Below are positions 10,305 to 22,000 of a DNA stretch of 64,000 nt, piece after piece. The notes beneath the pieces were generated by a model, which was given only the letters and a program-made list of their open reading frames with translations, had not been told where the DNA came from and ran no database searches. The position numbers and the translations under genes were made by a program. Every line of letters starts with the position of its first letter. Positions within the stretch are counted from its first letter, which is position 1. Source of the DNA: Antedon mediterranea (taxonomy: Eukaryota > Echinodermata > Crinoidea > Comatulida > Antedonidae); the NCBI RefSeq assembly GCF_964355755.1, contig NC_092674.1, forward strand, positions 24,826,001 to 24,890,000, read 5' to 3'.

Positions 10305-13201
10305 ATGGATAAGTCTAAGTTTGTATGTAAAGTTCTTATTGTGTTGTATGTACATTTGACGACTACAGTTAGTGGTGCTGAAGTTGATGAAATTGATGGA
10401 AACTCATGTAAGACTGATCTTAAAACATTACCAGGTAAGTCATACCGACAGATATATTTAAACCAGCTTCCGCATTGCTATTCGCGATTTCTACAAATTT
10501 ATATTTTGAATATCTTGCAGATATTTGTTATCTTAGATAATTGTTAATTTTAATAATTGTAAATTGATTCCGCCAATCTAAACTGTCCAGAGATGTTTAT
10601 AACGAATTCATAAAAGGGGGGAAAAATATAGAATCAATCAAAATAATTTAAAATGGTTAAAATAATCTAGTACAGCGCATTTTTTTTCCTTTTCAATAAT
10701 AAATTTAGAACAATTTCATTTAAAAAATGAACCAAAATTGTGGAAACTTTATCTTTTCAAATTAGGCAAAAAATAAATAACAGATATTGATATTTAAGCA
10801 CAACGTAAACATCGATCTCGTTTCCCACAATGCATCATTTTCACCTCAACTTTTAGATCTACAGCAAAAACAATAATAGGCCTATATATAACATTTGCCT
10901 ATCCTAGGTACAGAAGTTCGTATTTTTTATTTTCAGTTACTGGTAATGGATTCGATAACCTACGTAATGTAGATATGGGTCAGGTGCTTTTGAATTCTTA
11001 CAAAAAATGCCAGACGACAAACGACAAGAAATACATAGTCGCAGATGACGTCACTGTTATACCGATTAAACACAGTCAAGTTAGTCGAAGTTATTAGGCT
11101 TTATATTGTTGTGGTAACCATAAAGTGTTATAAAGAAAGTCGATTGGGACTATAACATATCAACGTAATTACTATTCAGTCAGGGGAAAAATGACAAAAG
11201 TCTTCCTACTTTCTAGGAGTTTTATATGGTTAAGAATATCACATAGTATATATTGTTTTGACAACTCTTAACTCACTTTGTAATGTACGTAATGGCTACA
11301 GCAATTTTCCCCTAACTGTATTGGAACAATCCACAGAAGGTGTAAAATGAATATTAATTTAATTATTACAATGTTTTATCTATAGATTGATGAGATTCCT
11401 GAATTGTTTGAGCATTGGTACAATTATACCAGTACAACAAGCGACTTCATAAACGCTCATGTGTCACTATTTAGTGATATTAGCGGAATGTTTTCTGATG
11501 AAAATGAATTGGTAAAGACCAAGCAAGTGTATGATAAATCTTCAACCACGCGCGTTCAAGTACGTCATCATCTGTATAAAGCACGCACCGACAATCCAAT
11601 TTTACATCCTACATTCAAGTCACGTGTTATGAACATCTGCGCCAACTTCCAGAATAACGATACGCGAATGGCAAGATATATTACACAGCAGCTGATCAGA
11701 GACTATGGAACGCACGTGGTGACGGTGGTGGATGTTGGTGGAGTGTATCTTCAGCTAGATCAGATTAAAAACACCTTTGTCAATAATTTGGATTCAGAGA
11801 AACACATTGTAAAGGCTGCTGCTAGTTTTTGGTTTTGGAAAATCTCAGCTGGTGGCGGATTCTCAAGCTCTTCTAGTCAAACCATGAATGAATATTACCG
11901 CACAAACCGAACTTATTCGAAAATTGAAACACATGGCAGTGATCCTTATACAGAGATGCTAACACAAGCAGAATGGCAGAACAGCCTGCCAAACAACCTC
12001 GTAGCTATTGACAAAGATGGAGATCCATTACACTATATGATTACGACAAACACGTTGCCAGACATTCCTGAACCAACTGTCACTTATGTCTCTAACTTAA
12101 TCTATGAAGAAATTAAACGTTACTATGATGTCAACACTCACAAGGGCTGTATAGATATGGATTCGGCTAACTTTGATTTCGGGGCAAATACAGCCGACGG
12201 GTCATGCATTGCACCATATAACAGTTACATATTTGGTGGTGTCTATCAAACGTGTGAGATGAAGCCAGGATCCGACGCTGGAGATATGTGTCCTAGTCTT
12301 TCACAGAAGAACCCTCTGACAGGTGACTTTACCTGTCAAAGTGGTTACGAAGCGGTTCAATTAAACACTGGTGAAGAACATCACACTGCGTCCAGACCAG
12401 AATGCCAGCCACATTGCAAAATCGCTGGCCGTTGGTTATGTAACACATCATGCAAAACTATTTACCTCTCCAGCACGGCTGTTTACAAAACATTCTGGTG
12501 TGTCGCTACTGAACCCGTTCCAGCTGATACTGGCTACTGTTTATACATCTACTATGCCAAATCTATTAACAGAAGCCCACCGATGTCCAATCACATTCTA
12601 TTCGCTGAGAATGGGTTCTGACCTTTTTGTGTGTGTCAACGATGACTACGACCTAGGCTACAGGTACTCCGTTCCATTTGCCGGCTTTTTCAGTTGTTCT
12701 GCGGGAAATCCATTGAGCTTACAAATCACACATGTATCAGCTACGTTCCTCGATGAGGGTTCTGCAGCAAACTGGCCTCAGAAGTGTCCTTCTGGTTACA
12801 GTCAACACCTTGCTGCCATTGATAATGATTGTCGTATTGACTTCTGTATCAAGGCAACTGCCCTTTCTGGCATCGGTCTTCCAAAAATAATTCGTCCTCC
12901 ATACAATCCGAAACCAACCCGTAATCCTAATACAACCGAGCCTAGGTACATAGTTGGAACACATTCAAAGGTCTGGGTGAAAAATATAACGAGCTTAAAA
13001 TGGAGATTAACAAGCGTGCCTCCTATAGACAAAGCTCAGACAACCAAAGACACAAAAGGTAGAAACATCAACATGTCTATGGTATTTGGGGTTATAATAG
13101 GAGTAATAGTGTTTGTTGTGATCGCAATTCTAGTAGCTTATAAAATTCTTACCAAAAAGAATGCATTTAATTATCAAAGAATAAATACGTTTGAATACTG
13201 A
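10305..13201 (+). pseudogene. MPEG1/perforin-2-like, three-exon copy with an 11-nt frame-breaking deletion
   Basis: Exons are 10305-10434, 10937-11079 and 11386-13201. Exon 1 encodes a signal peptide (about residues 1-24, hydrophobic VLIVLYVHL). Exon 2 has the NLRNVDMGQVLL segment seen near the start of MPEG1 proteins; its donor (gttagt) is weak. Exon 3 carries the MACPF domain, with Y-G-T-H near 11706, then the MPEG1 second domain with paired cysteines, and finally a transmembrane helix (VFGVIIGVIVFVVIAILVAY, about 13084-13143) and a short tail. Compared with the upstream copy, 11 nt are missing near 12530-12536, where a conserved LFGG-type segment should be. Read as it stands, translation stops at 12619-12621 after about 502 residues and loses the membrane anchor. 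It is either a recent pseudogene, a gene for a secreted form, or an assembly error. Family role: pore-forming defence protein of phagosomes. No repaired reading is given. Confidence 0.75.
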
Positions 13202-13718
13202 ATCGCACGTCATGTGAATATTCTCAGAATCGACTGGAAGTTTTAACAACTATGAGTTAAACTGTATGAGATTCAACACAACTTGAAAGTTGATGATATA
13301 GTGAACAATATTAACAACCTTTTATTAGTTTTCTTTTTTAGTTACTCTTACCCTTCCATTGGTTTACTTAAGTAGTCTTAATAATGATGTATAAATCAAT
13401 TCAAACTGTTGTCAAATGTATTAGGCAATACATGCAACCTTTTCAATTTGTTTTGTTTATCCGAATTGCTATTGTCTTTTCACATGGTGTTTCGATGGTG
13501 GATGAATGATTTTTTTTTCAGTTTGGTCTATTATTTTCTACGTCCTCTGCGAATTTACATGACGAATGCGCATGTGTTACGACGACGTCAAACGGTTTTA
13601 GAAAGGTTTTTTATAAATTTGTTTCCATAAACAAAAACACAAATAGAGTCCACCGACATTACTTGTCATCGTTGATAAAAATCTAATGCCACAACTCAGC
13701 ATTTGCTTTGTATACTTT

Positions 13719-13868
13719 AAGCTCTGTCTACACTATCAAACTTTATGTGACAAAAAAAATATATGGACATGATGATGTCACATCACTACCATATGCGGGC
13801 ATATCACTACCATATGTGGGCACATCACACTTTTTTTGGTCAAACTAGTTTGATAGTGTAGACAGAGA
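13719..13868. mobile_element. Family 1 MITE
   Basis: The ends are AAGCTCTGTCTACACTATCA and its near complement finishing GTAGACAGAGA at 13868. The core contains GGACATGATGATGTCACAT and two ACTACCATATG repeats. It is about 150 bp and non-coding. Confidence 0.8.
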
Positions 13869-14195
13869 TTTACTCAGGTTAATCATTACCACACATTGCG
13901 AGAATTGGTTTGTTGGTTTCTCTATCTTTCTTTGTTTTGAAAAAGTAAATAGGCCTACTATAACAATAGATCAATATAGAATTAAGCAAAGTGATATTAA
14001 TAAGATACTAAATGAGTTATGTGTTAAGTGCATTACCATCATTTTCTATTTAACCTTTAACTTATTTAAATTTTCATTCTAAATAAAACACTAGGTACTG
14101 TATATATTTTGATTCGGACCCGTGGTGGTCCTTGATAAGTAAATTTGTTTACGAACACGTTATTAGTGGTGGCGTGCAACAAGCATAAAATAGAT

Positions 14196-14403
14196 ATAAA
14201 GCTTGGTTATCATTAGCGACGTAACGTAATCTACGCAACGTAATCTACGCAACGTAAGAAAATGCCCTTCCAATCATTGTGTTTTTCTCCGCCTGCGTGA
14301 AATCAAACCTACGGTGTTTGCAGCAATATTGCGTCGTCGGTTCCCACTTGTGATTACGCAATACAGCACTTTGCGTCGATACGTCGTTCTAGTGGGAATT
14401 ACG
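14196..14403. mobile_element. Family 2 inverted-repeat element, diverged copy
   Basis: It starts TAAAGCTTGGTTATCATTAG then CGACGTAACG, has ATCTACGCAACGTA twice, and ends GTCGTTCTAGTGGGAATTAC. The ends match the family 2 copy at 50147-50333. Confidence 0.55.
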
Positions 14404-15990
14404 CGTTAGCGTTCACATAAAATGTGTTTGTATTCTGTACATGTGAATACAGCTGTAGTATAGTACGGATTTTTGTTTTGCAGTGTGAACGTTGCTTTAT
14501 CTAAATTATTTTCAGTGTGACCTTTGTACTGTTTACATTCTATTATTTCCGCCCACATTGTACGTCTATTTACCACAGAAAGGCATGCCTGTTATGTTGT
14601 TTTCATAGATAATATTCGGCTTACGTGCGTTTCCACTCTGTCTTTCATGTGTCCACATGATTCGGTTCGTTTATTTATTCGACCAACATAATATCAATAC
14701 AATATACAATAAAAACAAATGGAAAATGCTTGGCAAGGGCAGCTTAAGAAAAATATATCGATGTTTCACCTGAACCAGTGACCATTCGAATAATGTGTAT
14801 GTGTATACATCAATAGTTTTTGAAATTGTGTGAAGAAAGTAAAAGAAGTGCAAAAAAAAATATGTTAGTGGTTTTAGACTTTTATTGAAAGTATATAGTA
14901 AATCTTAAATATTAGATAAAAGTAATCATTAAATATTGATTACCTATCATCACCAAATGACCTCCAGTAATTCTGCATAATTATAATTAATTATATCTAC
15001 ATTCTAAGTATTATTAAAATAAAATAATTCCGAGTATTAATTATTGGTCTTGTTTGTTTTGCAACACTTTATCGAGTCATAAATATGGTTATTTTTGGTG
15101 ATTTTTGAGATTGAATAAAATCAAAATTCATTTGCATTAAGTAATAAAATTAATAATATGTTAAAATGAGAAAAGACTATGTTGTAATTACCTATGAATA
15201 TTGTGGCAACATTGAACTCTGGAATCAGATGTTTAATAATTACCTAAATTATTACCATAAACCGATATAAATATACTAAAGTAAATTTGGATGGAAAATA
15301 CTACTACTGTAAATATCCCTATTATTCTCTCGTACACACACAAATAAAGAATACCATTAAGAAGAAAATTATATAAATATCTGTATTTTAACATAATTGT
15401 ACTGTTAAAAATGTAAATTAAATTATTAATCTCACCGAAAATGTGATGTATTTTAAAGGAAAGAATTCTGGTTTTGTTTGTAGTCATTTGAATGAGATTC
15501 AATCGTTGGTCCAAATATGTAAAATGATATATTATTATGGAAAAACTCTTCCTTTGAGACACTCCTATTAAGGGGACACTTATAAAGTAGGCAACCCCTA
15601 TTCAAGGGACATCCGTTAAGTGGATACTGACTTATAAAAACGGACAGCCCCTATTCAAGGGAAATCAGAAATCCCTAAAAGGGGACACTGTCTTTTAAAA
15701 CGGGCCACTGTCTTTTAAAACGGGCAACCCCAATTCAAGGACATCCGGGCCATTATTTTGTCCCAAAGGTGTCCCTTAATAGAGGTCTTGTATACCAGCA
15801 AAATTATTTAGAAAACTTCAGATTAAATGTTTATCTTGCCGACTGCATTTTTAGTAGCTTTGTTTAACATCAGATGATCATTGTGATGTCACAGTGAACA
15901 ATTCGATAAAGTGCAAATAGTTAGTTGTGAATCTTCATTGAAAATAAACGTGTGACCTACTTGTGACCTCTCTGTCCATCTCGTTTCACT

Positions 15991-16020
15991 TTAACTTGTT
16001 GCACTTAAGAGTAGGTTGAC
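15991..16020 (-). CDS. COG3: COG3 terminal coding exon (30 nt)
   Basis: The last nine residues and stop (VNLLLSATS) follow an acceptor read as ttgtttag. They resemble the known COG3 ending, which has a run of leucines after the conserved ACPS-EQ motif. Exon 21 has a clear donor (CAG, gtcagt at 16661-16656), so translation ending at 16641 by reading into the intron is less likely. About 640 nt of intron separate the two exons. Confidence 0.8.
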   Translation of the reverse strand, partial: VNLLLSATS

Positions 16021-19000
16021 CTAAACAAAGAATGGAAGAAAATTATTTAAAAAAACCTTTAAATAACTAGAGGGCATTCCGAGGGTGTCTAACCTTTGTC
16101 TACAGTATGGTGTTCCTTCTTCATAATTTTACTTTTGTGTCCTAGATCTTAAGTACTATATGTAGTGAGGCTTAATTGCACTACCAACTAGTGAATGGGA
16201 GTGTGACATAATGTGTATGCATTTGGTTTCTAATTTTTGAATGTCAGGTTCCAGTCCTAATTAAGCTCTGTCTAACTTTATGTGACAAAAAAATGTGCCC
16301 ATGGATATGATGATGTCATATGACTACCATATTTAAGCATATCACTACCATATTTGGGTACACCACATTTTGTTTGCCAAACTAGTTTGATAGTGTAGAC
16401 AGACAGTAGAAAAGACTAAAAACTTCGGTCTCTAGGCTGTTCACAAACAAACAACCTAACAAACCCACAAACATACAGGGGCAAACACGTCCTGTAAAGT
16501 TTGAAACTGAGGTAGTAAATGGTACTCTCAAACAAGCAAAATCAGTGTTAAAACTGATATTGTTACAGATATCTACAGGCCATAGAAAGGTAGAGCAACC
16601 TATGTTTGGGTCCCCCATTTTGTCCCAACCTCTTTGGTCACTAATGTTTAAATTGACTGACCTGTTCAACTGATGGACATGCTACTATCTGCTGTTCCTC
16701 TTCTGTATATTGTTCCTTTGTAATTGCCTCCAACTGCTGAAATGCTAACTGAACATTCCCCTAAAAAAAATAAATTCAAAATACCATTAACATTTCTTAT
16801 TTTGTTGCAGTAATTTTTCTCTTTTGGGTTTTATACAGTATAAATCTTCATTTGAGGCACACCTATTCAGGAGACACATCTATTAGAGAGACACCCTATT
16901 CAGGACACACCTATTAAAGGGACACCTTATTCAGGGGACACATCTATTAAAGGGACACCTTATTCAGGGACACATCTATTAAAGGGACACCTTATTCAGG
17001 GGACACATCTATTAAAGGACACCTTATTCAGGGGACACATCTATTAAGGGAACACCTTATTCAGGGGACACATCTATTAAGGGACACCTTATTCAGGGGA
17101 CACATCTATTAAGGGACACCTTATTCAGGGGACACATCTATTAAGGGACACCTTATTCAGGGGACACTTCTATTAAGGGACACCTTATTCAGGGGACACA
17201 TCTATTAAAGGGACACCTTATTCAGGGGACACATCTATTAAGGGACACCTTATTCAGGGGACACATCTATTAAGGGACACCTTATTCAGGGGACACATCT
17301 ATTAAAGGGACACCTTATTCAGGGACACATCTATTAAAGGGACACCTTATTCAGGGGACACATCTATTAAAGGGACACTTTATTCAGGAGACACATCTAT
17401 TAAAGGGACACCTTATTCAGGGGACACATCTATTAAAGGGACACTTTATTCAGGGGACACATCTATTAAAGGGACACTTTATTCAGGGGACACATCTATT
17501 AAGGGACACCTTATTCAGGGGACACATCTATTAAAGGGACACTTTATTCAGGGGACACATCTATTAAAGGGACACTTTATTCAGGGGACACATCTATTAA
17601 GGGACACCTTATTCAGGGGACACATCTATTAAAGGGACACCTTATTCAGGGGACACATCTATTAAAGGGACACCTTATTCAGGGGACACATCTATTAAAG
17701 GGACACCTTATTCAGGGGACACATCTATTAAAGGGGCATTCTATTCACGGACACATCTATTAAAGGGACACCTGGTTCAGAGGACACATCTATTAAAGGG
17801 GACACATCTATCAAAAGGACACTCTATTCAGGGGACACTTCTATTAAAAGAACATTCTATTCAGGGAAGACTTCTATTAAATAGATGCCTTATTCAGGGG
17901 ACACTTCTATTAAAGAGACGTTTTATTCTGTAAACACTTCTATTAATTAAAGGGACACCAGGCACTGCACTGCTGGCTGTTGTGAGTCTGTGGAGGGATG
18001 AATCCGAAGTTTCCATGTAAACTTGAGGACTACCAACATTTACCTTTATATACAGTTAATTATTGGTAATGTGAACCTACCTTTATTGGTCTGAATAGAA
18101 TATACTCGGTGTCCTTATTGGATAGGTAAAGAGACATGGCACGTAACACAGCTGGTAACTTGGACTTGACTTGTTTGTAAGTAACATTCACTATTTCATG
18201 AACTTTTTCTGAAAGCAAATACAAATAATGGATAAAATAAATGAAAGTATGAAATAAAAAATATTTATTGTATGAAAAAAAAACAAAAAAGCAAAATTGC
18301 CTAAAATTATGAAACTTTAACTTTATATGAAAAGAATGTTATACCTGGATTTGCAAAAGGTTGTTGTTTTAAACTTATTCTTGTTCCTTCTTCTTTATTT
18401 AAGTTTAAAACAACATTTGCCTGTAAAACAAAATAAAAAATATGAGCGAACTGAAAATACATTAGAAAATATGACAAAAGCTAAATAAATATTTATTATT
18501 ATTACAGATTTTTAATTGGAAGTAAGATTGGCAATAAATAAAGATATTCTATTGAAAAAAGGGAAATGGAACAGATGTGTACAATTAAGTTGGGTATTTA
18601 TTTATTTTAAAAAATTTATTTAACAACATCTTTATACAGGATTACACAATCGGGTAAAAAAAAACCTTTTTTGCATTGGGTCCTGACTTCAGTCAGAAAA
18701 AAAAAAGTTTAGTTTTGTGACAAAAAAATTAAGCAATTGTTGGAGAATATTTAATTTCAGTTGGTAGGTTATTGCATATTTTAGCGTCTGCAACTTTGAA
18801 CAATGAGTTCATCTTACTAATGGTATAGTAGGGTATTGTTATATTTAGGCATACTCCACGTGTTAAGTGAGTATGAATATCGCCAATCAGCTCAATTTTG
18901 TTTAATAATCTTGTTGGCGCAAGGCTGTGAACACATTTATACATTAGACAAGCTAGGGATAGATCTCTATATAACTTCATAATAAACCATTGAGGGTGAT

Positions 19001-22000
19001 AATTTTCCTAATTATGTATACATGGAAGTGTTCTCAATATTTATGTTGTAATGCTTATAGTTCCTGGCCTATTTAAAATAATAAACACAGTAAGAAAGCT
19101 TTATGAAATGACATGATCAGGCCAGAATTTGAACTACAGTATAAGCTTTAATGCCATTAAGCTCTGTCTACACTAAAAAATTGTGATGTGCCCATATATA
19201 TTGAGAATATCACTACCATATTTGGGCACAAATGGATGTGGATGGCATATGGATTTCAAACCAGAAATGTAACATTACATACCTTTGTTAGAAAGGAGTT
19301 GAGATCTGATATGAAGGTATTGGTGACGTTCTTGATCAAATTTTCACAGGTTTTTCTCAGTTGGTTATCAACATCTTTCTTGGAGTCGATGTAGTGTTCT
19401 AATACTTGAGGTGTTCCCTAAAATAAAATAATAATAAAAACAAAATTAAAATGTGCTTGTAAAAGTAAAATATCCTATATGTTCAAACTTGTTTTCATGG
19501 TTGATATGTTCCTTAGGGGGCTAGGCCACTAGGATTAAATTGATTTGTTGACGCAGTACCCACTGCTACTTTGGGCTTGAATCTTTTTATGATTGATTGC
19601 TATGTTCCTTTGTCAAAAGACAGCATAAGGGGCCTAGGCCCGTAGGATATATCTGTATTACAGTGCTGTTGATGCGGTACTCAATGATATTTTGGGCTTG
19701 AATCTAACCCTAGCCATCAGCTAGAAGTAGGAATTCCATGCTAGTGGTATGGAGATTTTTAGTTTGAGTCACCTCCCCCACCTCTAACCCCCACCCTAAG
19801 AATGATAAGTTTTCTCTAATGTAATTATTAGAAAGTACAATTTCAGTCTACAGTATATAGAAGCTAAATAAACACAACCCTTCAGTATTAATATATAAAT
19901 CTTTTTCAATCTAATAAATAATAATTAAAAAAATAAAATTAGAACCAACATGCATTTAACAACCTACTGTAGATAATGATTAATGATCAGATTATTCAAA
20001 AATAATAAGCTTTCAAGTAACTAATTAAAACATGTCTTTCAATTATTAACTTACACTATCAACAGACTATTCCATTATAAACAAAATATACATGCATAAA
20101 CAGATTTGTGTTTTTTGTACAGGAAAATAATAAGTTGTAATTAAGAAAATGTGACGTATAAATGTCATAATTATTGAACACAAGGTACAGTTATATTAGT
20201 AAATACATATAGAATTGATTTTTTAGCATTTTGTCATCATGCATATACGGTAAATATGCGTGCAATTCTTACCGACTTTAAATTGTATGGAATTAAAATG
20301 AGATTGTTGAAGACAACAGGAAGGAAGGGTCCAAAGGAGGTGAAGATGAAGAATGTGTAAAACAAAAATAAAATAATACAAATTAAAATTTAAGTAATAT
20401 GAATGAAAAATTGTTTTTACAAAAAAAATTTTAAATTTGTTGTTGTTTTTCTACATACTGTATGTCACCAAACAATTTTTTCAATTTTTTCCTTTTTTTT
20501 TGTTGAAATACTGAACAACAAAAATGAATGTACTGTATTGGCTTTTTAACCTCAGACAGTTATTTCAGATTTCATGTAAGCATGTATATACTCAAAACTT
20601 CAATACACTTTTTTTGTTCTTAATCTTTGTAAAGTGTAAATTTTCTACAATAAAAAACATTACATAAAACGTAAATGACTTAAGCTAAAAGTAAAAATGA
20701 AGCTTACCTCAAACAGAAACTCAAGAAAAGCATTGTTGCTGTTCACAGAAAACAATCTAGATCTTTGACTAAATAAACTATAGGCAGCAACTGCAAACAA
20801 ACAAAAGAAAATTAAACCATAGAACAAAAACACCCTAGGGCAACTACACCTAGGACAACTACCTCGCATGACTACCACATAGGACATCTATGCTATAGGA
20901 CAACTAGGCCGTGAGACAACCAGGCCGTGATACAACCAGGCCGTGAGACAACCAGGCCGTGAGACAACCAGGCCGTGAGACAACCAGGCCGTGAGACAAC
21001 CAGGCCGTGAGACAACCAGGTCGTGAGACAACCAGGCCGGGACAACCAGGCCGTGAGACAACCAGGCCGTGAGACAACCAGGCCGTGAGACAACCAGGCC
21101 GTGAGACAACCAGGCCGTGAGACAACCAGGCCGTGAGACAACCAGGCCGTGGGACAACCAGGCCGTGGGACAATCTATAGAACAACTACCCCAAAGGACA
21201 ACTACTCTACTAATTCTAACCAGTAGTGGGACTGTTTTCATTACAAAATATGCTGTGACAAAACCATGATTTTAACCTAGTATCATGGGGTTGGAAGGCA
21301 AGTATGTTAACCACCATGCAACAGTGCCACTAGTCAGATAAACCTACCTCTCATTTTACTGAAATCTAAAGCAGTCTCCTTAATTGAGAAGTCAACATGA
21401 AATGGCGCGATCTGTTCTCTGAGTATTAGCAAGTGTTTCACTAAAAATAACTGCCCATCAAGCTCCGACTAAAAAAAAAAAGAAAAGAAAATAAATTAGT
21501 ATTATAATAATATAAGTTCACTCTTTATTACCACCAAAACCAACCTATTTGAAATACAATACTGTAGGGTTACTTATAGTTTATACTAAATTAATATAAT
21601 TAATACCAAACTACTACATTATATTACATTACTACACACTATATAAAAGGAAAGCCACAACTAGTTTTTCCACGATGGGTACCGCCGTCAATGGAATGGA
21701 AAATTCCACCAACAATTTCTTGTGTTTAGCAAATACATACAACATATTTTTACTAAGCACTTTATTACCTTTCTCTTTTTGATTCCTTGCTCAGCAACAA
21801 TGAGCGACAAGATACAAGCATGTAACCCTTCTTGTGACAACCCTTGAAATATTGCTTTCTGCAAGAATAAAAAACACCAAACAATCAAATATGAATTTAT
21901 TATTCTCGACAACAAAGATTTTGAAAAAAAAAAGTCAAGACATTCAAGTATTCTGAGGTTTTTTGGGTTGGTGTGTGTTTAAAGAGGAAATACTAACAAC

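Larger units (their letters stand above)
13202..15990. other. Convergent intergenic region between MPEG1 and COG3
   Basis: No supported gene. It holds one copy of the window's main inverted-repeat element (13719-13868), a GCAACG-type inverted-repeat element (14196-14403) and, at 15563-15785, a short degenerate block of GGGGACA-type repeats related to the large satellite in COG3. An AATAAA lies at about 14085. Open frames here are short and AT-driven. Confidence 0.5.

Noticed and set aside
16855-17957. CRISPR-like array
   Set aside because: The units are contiguous with no unique spacers, and the DNA is eukaryotic; it is a satellite.
20888-21241. Overlapping open frames of 82-117 codons on the minus strand
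   Set aside because: They are the three readings of the 16-bp minisatellite inside a COG3 intron; repeat periodicity explains them fully.
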